This document shows positions 36,378 to 44,634 of a stretch of 64,000 nt of DNA, in pieces. The first letter of the stretch is position 1. The number at the start of each line of letters is the position of its first letter. The translations under genes were made by a program, and so were the position numbers. The stretch is from Christiangramia bathymodioli (GTDB taxonomy: Bacteria > Bacteroidota > Bacteroidia > Flavobacteriales > Flavobacteriaceae), in NCBI GenBank assembly GCA_009735695.1, contig SRSL01000006.1, positions 1 to 64,000 on the forward strand, read 5' to 3'. The notes beneath the pieces were generated by a model. The model ran no database searches. It was not told the origin of the DNA and worked only from the letters and a program-made list of their open reading frames with translations.

Positions 36378-36395
36378 AGTTTATGTGTTTTTAGG

Positions 36396-36614
36396 TTAGT
36401 TATCTGGGTTTATTAATTTTTTATATTCTTCAAATTCCTCCTTTGAGATTTCACCCCTGGCAAACCTTTTTTTTAGGATATCCAATGGCTTTTCTTTTTT
36501 TGATTTTTGGTAGGGAATATCTGTTGGGATAAAGAAAATCCAAGCCAATAAAATAATCCATATAATCCACCATATTAGGTGCATTCCTCCAAAATGTCCG
36601 TCGTATAAATGCAT
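36396..36614 (-). CDS. SHOCT-domain small membrane protein
   Basis: This 72-residue protein has one membrane helix (MHLIWWIIWIILLAWIFF) followed by the SHOCT signature LKKRFARGEISKEEFEEYKK. SHOCT domains are short C-terminal helices thought to mediate oligomerisation. His/Met near the N-terminus (MHLYDGHFGGMH) may bind copper. It is 18 bp from the DUF5676 gene and is co-transcribed. Confidence 0.8.
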   Translation of the reverse strand: MHLYDGHFGGMHLIWWIIWIILLAWIFFIPTDIPYQKSKKEKPLDILKKRFARGEISKEEFEEYKKLINPDN

Positions 36615-36638
36615 AATTTTTGGTTTTAATTAATTTAT

Positions 36639-36845
36639 TTATGTAATTGTGTACCCGTTAAGTTTGCTGAGTTGTTTTTGCAATTCAGTAATTGAAAGAT
36701 TTTCCGTCATCGTGATAAACGTTGCGCCTTTTGGTACCAGAAAAATTTCTGCCTTTTCAATATTGGGATGTTCTTCCAAAGTCTTTTTAATCCTTGCTAC
36801 ACATCCACCACAACTGATTCCGTTTATTTGAATTTTTTGTTTCAT
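36639..36845 (-). CDS. Heavy-metal-associated (HMA) copper chaperone
   Basis: This 68-residue protein has the ferredoxin-like HMA fold with the metal site GISCGGCVARIKKTL (CxxC at residues 12-15) and the following strands EKAEIFLVPKGA and SKLNGYTIT. Such CopZ-like proteins carry Cu(I) to P-type ATPases or regulators. It lies within the small-protein run, upstream of the SHOCT gene and 10 bp from the His-rich membrane-protein gene. Confidence 0.9.
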   Translation of the reverse strand: MKQKIQINGISCGGCVARIKKTLEEHPNIEKAEIFLVPKGATFITMTENLSITELQKQLSKLNGYTIT

Positions 36846-36855
36846 ATCTTAAACT

Positions 36856-37092
36856 TTAGTGATGATGACCTCTTTTTTCACCCTCTTTTTTGTTCTTCTT
36901 ATTTAAGTTCTCATCAGATAATCCGTGTGTATGGTTTCCGTGATGCATTGGCATCAGTAAGTGTATGGCGAACATTATTATAATGAATGCAAAAAGCCAG
37001 GTCCCGCCTCCAATCCCAATTGATGGAGCTAAAAAGATGAATACCAAGGGAAGCCCGCAACCGAGGACCATCCATAACCAGTGATTTTTCAT
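36856..37092 (-). CDS. Small membrane protein with His-rich tail
   Basis: This 78-residue protein has two membrane helices (WLWMVLGCGLPLVFIFLA, TWLFAFIIIMFAIHLLMPMH) and a metal-binding tail with MHHGNHTHGLSD and GEKRGHHH. The layout recalls DUF2933-type copper-island proteins, which I cannot confirm. It is adjacent to the HMA chaperone on the same strand, suggesting metal delivery at the membrane. Confidence 0.6.
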   Translation of the reverse strand: MKNHWLWMVLGCGLPLVFIFLAPSIGIGGGTWLFAFIIIMFAIHLLMPMHHGNHTHGLSDENLNKKNKKEGEKRGHHH

Positions 37093-37126
37093 TGTTTTTG
37101 TTTTTGAAATTAATACTATATCTGCT

Positions 37127-37738
37127 TTAATTGATTTTTTTAATCCCCCATCCCTTATTATTGTTCCTGATTGCTATTAGGTTGTCAGAAATAAATTTGG
37201 AAGTAATAGCTGGGGTCTCTTTTAAATATTCTTTCGAAAGGGTAATGTGTATGGGGTCTTCAGTTAAATATTGACCGATTTTTCCATCTGTATTAATAAT
37301 TACTTCGAAATAATGATAATTCACTACATTTTTCATTAGTACATCGTTACGGCCAAGATTTTCCTTAACCAATTTCAGTACTATAGCTGCATTTTCTTTA
37401 AAATTGGTAGCATTTAAAAACTGCGGCTCAATGACTGTTTTTCCAGATTTATCTATGTACCCGAAATAAGGAATACCATTTTTTTTATAGACGATAAGGG
37501 ATCTTTCCCCGCTGAATACGGGGTAACTTAGATCGCCTGTTTTGGTAGGCACCAGGTCATTCCGGTAATTTATTACCAGTGTGCCTTCTTTGTCAATAAA
37601 TCCCCATTTATCCCCTTTTTTAACCGCTGCAATATCATTATGGAAAGGTGAGATATAATCTACATTATCAATGTTTTGAGCGAATCCTATAAAAGGAATT
37701 AATAAAATCACGATTACTATTTTTTTCATTGTTTTCAT
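37127..37738 (-). CDS. WG-repeat exported protein
   Basis: This 203-residue protein has a signal peptide (MKKIVIVILLIPFIGFAQ) and WG/KWG repeats: KKGDKWGFIDKEGTLVINYR, then YFGYIDKSGKTVIEPQF and a degenerate final one (NKGWGIKKIN). WG repeats are short beta units of unknown function, frequent in Bacteroidota. It is the first gene of the small copper-related run, and the 170-bp gap upstream separates it from the AraC regulator. Confidence 0.75.
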   Translation of the reverse strand: MKTMKKIVIVILLIPFIGFAQNIDNVDYISPFHNDIAAVKKGDKWGFIDKEGTLVINYRNDLVPTKTGDLSYPVFSGERSLIVYKKNGIPYFGYIDKSGKTVIEPQFLNATNFKENAAIVLKLVKENLGRNDVLMKNVVNYHYFEVIINTDGKIGQYLTEDPIHITLSKEYLKETPAITSKFISDNLIAIRNNNKGWGIKKIN

Positions 37739-37908
37739 TTTCTTAATTTTTTGGTTAATCCTTACTTTTCATCATTCTAAGCGCCTGAACCGGCTTTTGG
37801 GATAATTTATGGGTTATCAACACAAGCCGTGAGGAGATGTCCAGGCTTAAATTGAATGTAAACCTACCTGCTTTTAAAGTGTCTCATCTTCATAATCTTC
37901 TTTTTTAT

Positions 37909-38490
37909 TTATATGATTTCATCGTAAAAGTTTCGTTTCCAATCTTCTGCATTTTTATAATCCGTCATACTCATTCCCACGATTTCTTTAAATTGTCTTG
38001 ATAAATGGTTTATACTACTGTAATCCAGCATATATGCAATATCAGAAAAGGAATGTTGCCTTAACTGAATGAGTTCTTTTACCTTTTCGATCTTTAGTTT
38101 GATAAAGTATTTTTCAATGGTGGTATTTTCATTTTTAGAAAACAGCTTGCTCAATATTTTATAATCCCTGTGAAGGGTTAAAGACAGATACTCTGAAGTA
38201 TTTACTTTTAAATAGAGGGGCAGTTCCGTAAGCAGTTCCATCAGGATGATTTTTACTTTTTCAACCAGCATATCTTCTTCACTTTCTACTATTTCAAAAC
38301 CATTGGAATGAAGAACTTTAGTTACGTTTTCAGTAATATTCCTGTCCGTTTTATTTGATGCTTCCACTAATAATTTACCCAATTCCAAGGAGAGCACAAT
38401 CACGCCAAGCTCTTCCAGTTCTTGTTTTATAACTTTTAAGCAGCGGTTACATACCATATTCTTTATCCAGAATTCTTTCTGTAAATCCAT
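37909..38490 (-). CDS. AraC-family regulator with N-terminal HMA-like CxxC segment
   Basis: This 193-residue protein begins with a metal-associated-like module (FWIKNMVCNRCLKVIKQELE, MxCxxC at residues 12-17). It ends in an AraC double helix-turn-helix, about residues 95-180, with KIEKVKELIQLRQHSFSDIA and SINHLSRQFKEIVGMSMTDY. This combination is typical of copper-island regulators in Bacteroidota, where the CxxC probably senses Cu. It lies upstream of the small copper genes and is probably their regulator. A decayed paralogue's start lies at 42.56-42.74 kb. Confidence 0.8.
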   Translation of the reverse strand: MDLQKEFWIKNMVCNRCLKVIKQELEELGVIVLSLELGKLLVEASNKTDRNITENVTKVLHSNGFEIVESEEDMLVEKVKIILMELLTELPLYLKVNTSEYLSLTLHRDYKILSKLFSKNENTTIEKYFIKLKIEKVKELIQLRQHSFSDIAYMLDYSSINHLSRQFKEIVGMSMTDYKNAEDWKRNFYDEII

Positions 38491-38666
38491 AGTATTAATT
38501 ATTTATTGTTAGAATGGTATTTATTCTAAGAGATTATAAAATTCTGTTTTCCAAATAGTTGAAAGTGTGGTATGCTCAGGATAGAGCGCACCAGTTGTTA
38601 GCCTTTGCACGGTACAGGCCAACATATTAGGTAGGTTATTTGCAAAAGAACCTACTTAGGAAGAAA

Positions 38667-39083
38667 TCAAATTAAATATACCTCGTGGAGTACCTGGAAA
38701 TCTGTCGGTATGAGGGGTGGGTCATAATCCCTAAAAGGGATTATATTTTGCTCCAACCCTTCGAATAGATTTACGTAAGTGTAAAAAAATGTGTGTAGGA
38801 AAATCAATTTATGATTTTCTATCTCAAATGAAGCTTTTTGAAAGTTATCGCTGCTTTCTTTAACTATAGATTTATTATCACAGCAACCTTTCTTTTCGAA
38901 CGAACATTTTTTTGAAGGATTGGTATGAGCCTTCATCGCGTTATCACAAACCTGAGCTTTATTTAAAACCGCCATATCCACGAGCTTATTGCAACAGTAA
39001 TGCATGTTCACAGTAAAGGACGAGGTAGCGAACATTACCGCGAATATTAAAGAGATAGCTATTATTTTTTTAAAGCTTTGCAC
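38667..39083 (-). CDS. HYC_CC_PP family protein
   Basis: This 138-residue exported protein has the signature NMHYCCNKLVDMAV near residues 26-39 (the HYC/CC motif), the later CSFEKKGCCDNKSI, and the FFYTYVNLFEGLEQ stretch with PPLIP near the end. The cysteine pattern suggests metal or thiol chemistry in the periplasm. Translation probably starts at GTG. It is transcribed divergently from a broken copy at 39.3 kb, with a 28-bp palindrome between them. Confidence 0.8.
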   Translation of the reverse strand: MQSFKKIIAISLIFAVMFATSSFTVNMHYCCNKLVDMAVLNKAQVCDNAMKAHTNPSKKCSFEKKGCCDNKSIVKESSDNFQKASFEIENHKLIFLHTFFYTYVNLFEGLEQNIIPFRDYDPPLIPTDFQVLHEVYLI

Positions 39084-39189
39084 AATATGAATTTAAAAAA
39101 TTAACAAATATTAATTACATTTTTTTTATTTTCCTTAAAGAGAATATTAAATCCTTATTTTTTTTACAAACTTAATAAGTAAAAGCCAA

Positions 39190-39217
39190 CTGTAATATGA
39201 CATTTGTCATATTACAG
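39190..39217. promoter_or_regulatory. Perfect palindromic operator candidate
   Basis: The arms CTGTAATATGACA and TGTCATATTACAG are exact inverse complements separated by TT, a 28-bp dyad. It lies between the two divergent HYC_CC_PP genes, upstream of a possible TAnnTTTG box. A symmetric site of this size is typical for a dimeric repressor. The AraC-like regulator next door, or another copper-sensing protein, could bind it. Confidence 0.6.
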
Positions 39218-39232
39218 AAAATTTAATTATTT

Positions 39233-39240
39233 TATTTTTG
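39233..39240 (+). promoter_or_regulatory. Possible TAnnTTTG promoter box
   Basis: TATTTTTG matches the Bacteroidota TAnnTTTG consensus and lies 83 bp before the broken HYC_CC_PP start. The dyad upstream covers a TTTG that could serve as the -33 element, though the spacer (about 26 bp) is long. A second match, TAATTTTG at 39311-39318, lies only 4 bp before the start codon and is less likely. Confidence 0.35.
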
Positions 39241-39322
39241 CAGAGATAAGAAGTCACTAACAAGAGTTTTATTTAACGGGATAAAAATTCTTTTAAATAA
39301 TTTTACATTTTAATTTTGCCAA

Positions 39323-39717
39323 ATGATAAAACCATTTTTCCATAATAGTATAACGATTGCTTTAGCGGGATTGGTATTTTTTGCCACTACCTCGTTTACT
39401 TTAGATATGCATTTTTGTGAAGAAACTTTAGTTGACTTTTCCTTGATTCATGTTGTGCAAACCTGTGGAATGGAAAGAAACAATCCAAAAAGGAATGTGC
39501 AAATGAAATTTCGAAATAGTACTGCTGTTCAGATAAACAGATAGTGCGTGCCAGCTAAGACGAACTTAAAACACATTTCTATAAAATCACTTTCCAGCAA
39601 CAGGCCTTTTCCACTTTCTTCTATACATACATTAATCTTTTTGATGGATTGGATAAGCTCATCATTCCTTTTAAAGATTATACGCTCCCTATCTCATATG
39701 GGATGTTCAAAAGATAA
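39323..39717 (+). pseudogene. HYC_CC_PP family pseudogene
   Basis: The start MIKPFFHNSITIALAGLVFF and LDMHFCEETLVDFSL match the family. After about residue 60 the frame shifts, and the remainder reads CCSDKQIVRAS, an in-frame TAA, then FFYTYINLFDGLDKLIIPFK in the new frame. Both a frameshift and a nonsense codon are therefore present. It is the first gene of a decayed copper locus on the plus strand. Confidence 0.85.
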
Positions 39718-39721
39718 ACGA

Positions 39722-39766
39722 GACCTATTTAATTTGATTTTAAATAGGTCCCGATAATTATCGGGA
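39722..39766. repeat. Two adjacent inverted repeats after the pseudogene
   Basis: First, GACCTATTTAA and TTAAATAGGTC form an 11-bp stem with a 7-base loop (39722-39750). Immediately after comes the perfect 18-bp palindrome TCCCGATAATTATCGGGA (39749-39766). The arms TCCCGA/TCGGGA recur in the tRNA-like repeat near 44650. A T-run is lacking, so neither is a classic terminator. Confidence 0.6.
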
Positions 39767-39864
39767 AAATTGGCCCTATGGTTTCTACAATTTTGTGCTC
39801 ATTTCGTTGTTTTTAATTTTCTGATCTATCAGGATTTTATTCGACTACCTAATCATTAATACAT

Positions 39865-40047
39865 ATGCTAAATAAAGGCATAAAATTTCTCATAGAAAAT
39901 AAACTGACAGCTGTTTTACTGCTAGACTTTTTTGTTGGTTGGGGTATCGTTAACGCCCCATTCAACTACTCAATTTCCAGTTTTGCTCGGTTGCTACATC
40001 CGATGGTATTTACAGGGATTGCAGTAGCTTTAGTCGAAGTTTTTTAA
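39865..40047 (+). pseudogene. Start of a CusA-type RND pump, truncated
   Basis: The first 35 codons read MLNKGIKFLIENKLTAVLLL to VGWGIVNAPFNY, which is the typical N-terminal membrane helix of one subfamily of CusA pumps in Bacteroidota. The frame then enters unrelated residues and stops after 60 codons, so about 1200 residues are missing. It lies between the HYC_CC_PP and DUF305 relics. Confidence 0.75.
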
Positions 40048-40142
40048 TGATCTGTTTTATGGGCAGGATTGGTTTTTAGATTTCCACTTATTTGAAGAAA
40101 ATTTAAGGGATTTAAGAACAATAAAAAAACATATCTGTTCAT

Positions 40143-40393
40143 CAGGGGGTGGGGGTAATATTCTTTGTAAGTCCATTGGGACTGGTACGTCATCAAAATC
40201 AACAGTAGGTGATGTACTTTGGATGAAGGCAATGATTCAACACAACTCTATTGCTGTCTTGACGAGTAAAAGAGCCGAAATAAAAGACCCAGAAGCCAAA
40301 AAACTTGCTGAGGAAATTATGGAAGCGCAGTTGCGGGACATCGCACAAATGAAAATGATTATTTACAGATTGGAAAACCAAAAAGAGGAATAG
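40143..40393 (+). pseudogene. DUF305 C-terminal relic
   Basis: From 40208 the frame reads GDVLWMKAMIQHNSIAVLTS and KRAEIKDPEAKKLAEEIMEA to a stop, clearly homologous to the intact DUF305 at 16.4-16.9 kb. Just upstream, LGLVRHQNQQ continues the homology in another frame. The membrane part and start are missing, and one HH is HN. It is non-functional. Confidence 0.85.
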
Positions 40394-40551
40394 TCCTTGT
40401 ACTATTTCTTTTAAAACTAATATTATGAAATAAGCATAAACAAATTTTATCATTGTATACCAACCGATATGATTAAATTTTTTATGCGAATTCCTGAATG
40501 TGCAGAAATTTTTAGTTTCTCATTTTCAAAAAACTATAAAATTTTAAACAG

Positions 40552-42329
40552 ATAAAAAAGAATTTAATATTTTTAGGCCTGGCTTTAATAGCTGGGCTAC
40601 TGGGAGGATGGCTTATATTTGGAGGGTCAGGAAATGATGAACAAGCGGTAAAGGACTTATCCGATATGTCAGATTCGCACGACCATTCAGGTGAAACTGC
40701 TGAACAAATGTGGACCTGCTCAATGCATCCGCAGATTATGCAACCCGAACCAGGTGATTGTCCTATTTGCGGAATGGACCTGATTCCAGCTGAGGCTGAA
40801 GCAGATGGTCTGTCTGAAGATGAAATTAAGATGACCGAAAATGCGATGGCTCTTGCCAATATACAAACGTCGGTCGTAGGACAAAGCCAGATGGGAAAAG
40901 AAAACTTAAAACTATCGGGGAAGATAAAGACCAATAAAGAGTCCAATTCTGTACAGGTCACCTATTTTGGCGGAAGGATTGAAAATCTTTATATTAATTC
41001 TACTGGAGAAAGTGTAGCCGCCGAACAACGTTTGGCAACCGTTTATTCGCCTGAATTAGTTTTGCGCAACAAGAATTGCTCACGGCAGCATCATTAAAGG
41101 AATCACAGCCAGAACTCTACAAAGATGTAAAGAATAAACTAAAGCTTTGGAGACTTTCAGAAAAACAAGTCAATGCTATAGAGACCGCTGGAAAAGTACA
41201 AGAAAATTTTCCGGAATTGCAACCGTTTTTGGAACGGTAACACAAAAAATGGTTGAAGAGGGCGACTACGTTAAGGGGCAACCTCTATATAAGATAGCAA
41301 ATCTTAACATGGTTAGGGCAGAATTTGATGCTTATGAGAACCAAATTGCTTCATTAAGGGAAGGACAGTCGATACAAGTGACTACTAACCATATCTCAAT
41401 GAAATATTTGATGCCAAAGTTTCATTTATTGACCCCTTGTTAAATTCTTCTACCCGGACCGTTGTAGTTAGAGCAGTACTTAATAATAAAAACTATTTGT
41501 TCAAACCAGGGATGTTCGTAGAAGGTATGATTGAAGGTACTCAACAAAATGCTATAAATATTGTTTCTAATACTGCAACAGCAGTTATGTGGACGCGTGA
41601 ACGCTCTGTCGTATACGTTAAAAAAAACCAGACCAGCCTATTTTTGAGATGAGGGAAGTACGCTTGGGTAATGCCAGTCGTGATACCTATGCCATTCTTG
41701 AAGGCCTTAAAAATGGTGATGAAGTGGTAACTAATGGTACGTTTACAGTAGATGCTGCTGCACAGTTACAAGATAAGAAGTATGATGAACACAGCTGGTG
41801 GCAAGACAATGGCCGGCCACGAAGGGCATTTGGGAATGCAACGGAACAGTTCTGGAGATAGTAAGGGGAATACTGACCATTCGGAAATGAATGAAAGGAT
41901 AGCTGTTTCAAACAAATTTCAAGGCCAGTTAAAACAGGTTTTTGATGATTATATTTTATTAAAAGATGCTTTGGTTAATGATAATGCACAACAACCGGGA
42001 AACCAAATAACACAATCTTTAAAAAATATACATATGAAGTTACTAAAGGATGATAAAGCACATAACCATTGGATAACACTTCAATAGGAATTACAAAATT
42101 CTGCAACAGATATTTCTAAGCAGAGAGACCACTTTAAACACTTGTCTGCGCATATGATTAATGGTGTTCAGTTATTTGGAATAAACAAAAAAGTATATAG
42201 AGAATTTTGTCCTATGGCCAATAACAATAAGGGTGCTTACTGGTTGAGTGTGGAAGAAGAAATAAAAAAAATCCTTCTGATGGACAGTCAATGCTAAAAT
42301 GTGGTGAGGTGAGAGCAACAATTCAATAA
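40552..42329 (+). pseudogene. CusB-type adaptor with C-terminal DUF3347, decayed
   Basis: The N-terminus would read KKNLIFLGLALIAGLLGGWL, but the start codon is ATA, not ATG. Readable parts follow: a heavy-metal-binding segment MWTCSMHPQIMQPEPGDCPI, lipoyl-type VTYFGGRIENLYINSTGESV, MVEEGDYVKGQPLYKIANLN and DAKVSFIDPLL, then a linker rich in His/Met, and a DUF3347 domain with EFCPMANNNKGAYWLS and MLKCGEVRATIQ. At least four frameshifts and a nonsense codon break it. Joined, it would be about 590 residues. Confidence 0.9.
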
Positions 42330-42382
42330 GTTAGGGATTAATAATATGGAAAATTCTTAACTCATAAAGTTTCTAATAGAAG

Positions 42383-42502
42383 ATGAGCGAAAGTAGGAGA
42401 AACAGAAGAAGAGACAAGAACAAAATTAACCAACAAAAAAAGTTTGTTACTAAAAAAGATAAAGTGCTGGGTATTTTGGCAATGGTGGCCCTATTGATGT
42501 AG
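42383..42502 (+). other. Small basic/membrane ORF, probably frameshifted
   Basis: A 39-codon frame beginning MSESRRNRRRDKNKINQQKK continues into KVLGILAMVALLM and stops. In another frame the next bases read PIDVAVLLIIYLKTLI, which would extend the membrane helix. It looks like a small basic-start membrane protein interrupted by a shift, at the end of the decayed copper locus. I do not recognise the family. Confidence 0.4.
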
Positions 42503-42559
42503 CGGTACTATTAATCATATACTTAAAAACTTTGATTTAATTAAGCTTTTTTTCAACTT

Positions 42560-42738
42560 ATGAGAAGTACTATCCATATAAAAAAAATGGCTTCTCCGAG
42601 ATGCATATCCACAGTGTCACAAATCTTATCTGATTTAAACCTTGATTTCAAGTGTATTAAGTTGGGTGAGCAGAATTGGTTTCAAAACTTGAGAAATCGC
42701 AAAGTGACGCTTTAACCAAAATACTTTTGAGTAAGTTC
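42560..42738 (+). pseudogene. N-terminal relic of an HMA-AraC regulator
   Basis: The frame reads MRSTIHIKKMASPRCISTVS and QILSDLNLDFKCIKLGE, like the N-terminal segment of the AraC regulator at 37.9-38.5 kb, with the first Cys of MxCxxC replaced by Ser. A shift then follows, with ELVSKLEKSQSDALTKILLS in the new frame. The helix-turn-helix part is missing where the integrase locus begins. Confidence 0.75.
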
Positions 42739-42762
42739 GATAATAAATTTAAAATTACTAAA

Positions 42763-44094
42763 TCAAAAATTGATCACATTATCCAAAGCCTCATCAGCAT
42801 CACGATGAATAAAATTTGCCTGATAATTTAAAGTGGTTTTTAAATCACTATGCCTATATAACTTTTGCAGCATTAAAGGGTGAATTCTATCACCTGCAAT
42901 ATTTCCAAAACTATGACGGGCTATATGATTCGATAATGTTTTATCAATGCCACAGAGTTTAGCTATTCTTTTTAAATATTTATTGAGAAGTTTAGTGGTA
43001 CTCTTTGTCCGTGTATAAATTAGTTCGGCTTGAGTTTCATCTACTTCCCGTAAAAAAGGAAATAAATATCCGTTATTGAAATTCTTATCTGGGCGATAGT
43101 AATCAATTATAATCCTAGCTTTATCAGGAATTTTTAAACTTAAAGGTTTACCATTTTTTTCCATGACATAGTATAAACGGTTATCCTTGAAATCAGACCA
43201 TTTTAATTTAATTACATCTGAGATTCGCATCCCGGCAAAATAAAAAGAAAACAACCATATGTTGTGAGTATGCCATATAGTTGAATACTTCTCCAATTCG
43301 AGTGATTCTATTTTCTCAATTTCTTCTACATTCAATCCAATTTTATTGCCTGAGGATATTCTAATTTTCTCTTTCTCACCAGCAAAAGGATAATATTTCT
43401 GGGCAATTACTCCTTCTTTAATTGCAATGTTATAAAGAGTTCTAATGAAAATAAGCTGATTGGTTATTGTCCTTGGTTTTTGATTCAGGTAAGAAGAACA
43501 AAATGTCTTATATTTTCTAATAAAAGACTCGTCAATATCCCGGAATCGCAGGTTATTGTTTTTTTTAAAATATGCAACCCCATCCATCCAGTGATATTTA
43601 GATCTTCTTGCCTCGCTCACTCGCTTTAACCGTCTTTGTTTAATTTCTTGGATGATTTTTGCCTTACTTCTCGAATTCTTTAGTTGTATAAATTCTTCAA
43701 TATTATATAGTATTGATAACTGCGCTTTAGCAACTGAAAAAACTCCCGTGTCATATTTACTTTGAATATGTTCAGTGGCAACAGTAAAGAATGATTTAGA
43801 GCCATCTGGCCCTTTTAATTTTTGTTTTATTTGCCTTGGCGTAATTTTTTTCTCTGCATTGAAATAGATATCATTGACTTCAATCATCCTTTTCATCAAA
43901 AAGTTATTTAACTGCTTAAAGTTTGGATGAGTCTTTTTAACCTTACAAGCAACGTCATCCCAATCTTTTTCAAATACAGAATGTCCCAGCCAAACATAAT
44001 TCGTTTTATAATTTTCGCTAATTCTTAAGGCCAGAGGTATCCTTCCATCCTTCTTTTTCATGTTTTTTCTCAAAACAATCTTTAAATTTGCCAT
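42763..44094 (-). CDS. Tyrosine-type integrase (intact)
   Basis: This 443-residue recombinase has an N-terminal arm-binding domain (MANLKIVLRKNMKKKDGRIP), a SAM-like core-binding domain (about 110-220), and a catalytic domain with the conserved tetrad: Arg in FAGMRISDVIKLKW near 289, HIARHSFGN near 389 and LYRHSDLKTTLNYQ with Tyr near 424. It is of the type found on Bacteroidota integrative elements. The start codon lies about 170 bp from a tRNA 3' end, so it is the likely integrase of the island. The relic at 17.8-18.6 kb is its paralogue. Confidence 0.92.
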   Translation of the reverse strand: MANLKIVLRKNMKKKDGRIPLALRISENYKTNYVWLGHSVFEKDWDDVACKVKKTHPNFKQLNNFLMKRMIEVNDIYFNAEKKITPRQIKQKLKGPDGSKSFFTVATEHIQSKYDTGVFSVAKAQLSILYNIEEFIQLKNSRSKAKIIQEIKQRRLKRVSEARRSKYHWMDGVAYFKKNNNLRFRDIDESFIRKYKTFCSSYLNQKPRTITNQLIFIRTLYNIAIKEGVIAQKYYPFAGEKEKIRISSGNKIGLNVEEIEKIESLELEKYSTIWHTHNIWLFSFYFAGMRISDVIKLKWSDFKDNRLYYVMEKNGKPLSLKIPDKARIIIDYYRPDKNFNNGYLFPFLREVDETQAELIYTRTKSTTKLLNKYLKRIAKLCGIDKTLSNHIARHSFGNIAGDRIHPLMLQKLYRHSDLKTTLNYQANFIHRDADEALDNVINF

Positions 44095-44268
44095 ACAGTT
44101 AGGATTTAAAACCTTGTAATATAATAATTTATACCTAAAAACTAGTACAGAATAAGTACAGAATCGGTTGATTTTAGGCCATATTATATAATATCAAAAT
44201 TTACCAAAACAAAGATAACTAATTGATTTTCAAGTATTTTGTATAAATTTGACTTCTAGCAGAATATT

Positions 44269-44312
44269 TTCATAACCCGGAGGTCCCGAGTTCAAATCTC
44301 GGTCTCGCTACA
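44269..44312 (+). other. tRNA 3'-half (CAT anticodon) acting as att site
   Basis: From TTCATAA onward the bases read as the 3' part of a tRNA: anticodon CAT, stem half CCCGG, variable AGGTC, T-stem CCGAG, T-loop TTCAAAT, CTCGG, acceptor half TCTCGCT, discriminator A. No 5' half lies before it, because the bases upstream belong to the integrase region. This is the standard sign of an element integrated in a tRNA-Met-type gene. Confidence 0.8.
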
Positions 44313-44386
44313 AGAAAAAATCCTTACATTTTTGTAGGGATTTTTTTATGGAAGAGTTTGTTACTTATGTGCTATATTCTGAAAAA
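44301..44386 (+). repeat. 86-bp direct repeat, copy 1
   Basis: The copy spans the tRNA acceptor end, its terminator and the first 13 codons of the GIY-YIG gene. It recurs with one substitution (T to C in the terminator stem) at 44662-44747. Confidence 0.9.
44315..44347 (+). terminator. Rho-independent terminator after the tRNA
   Basis: The stem AATCCTTACA and TGTAGGGATT is closed by a TTTT loop, with one G-T pair, and is followed by a run of seven T. It would terminate the tRNA transcript. Confidence 0.85.
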
Positions 44387-44608
44387 TTCGATAAGATTTA
44401 TATCGGGTACACTTCTTCGTTAATCCAACGATTTTATTCCCATAATATTTATTCAAAGAAAGGATACACGACCAGATTTAGACCCTGGATGGTGATTTTA
44501 GTTGAGTTTCATTCTACTAAATTTGAAGCCATGAGAAGAGAAAAGTTTCTTAAATCTGGACAAGGGCGACTTTGGATCAAATCCCAGGTACTTTCTTATT
44601 ACGAATAG
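44348..44608 (+). CDS. GIY-YIG endonuclease family protein
   Basis: This 86-residue protein has the GIY-YIG core: YVLYSEKFDKIYIGYTSSLI with the two half motifs, FYSHNIYSKKGYTTRFRPW with the conserved Arg and Trp, and a late Glu in EAMRREKFLKSGQGRLW. Small GIY-YIG proteins of this length are numerous in Flavobacteriaceae, often directly after tRNA or rRNA terminators. Their role is unknown; the domain suggests DNA cleavage or repair. It begins immediately after the T-run. Confidence 0.85.
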   Translation: MEEFVTYVLYSEKFDKIYIGYTSSLIQRFYSHNIYSKKGYTTRFRPWMVILVEFHSTKFEAMRREKFLKSGQGRLWIKSQVLSYYE

Positions 44609-44634
44609 GAGGATTCATATCCACCAGAGGCGGA

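Noticed and set aside
38631-38655. GTAGGTT/AACCTAC inverted repeat after the HYC_CC_PP gene as a terminator
   Set aside because: Seven-base arms with a long loop and no T-run; too weak.
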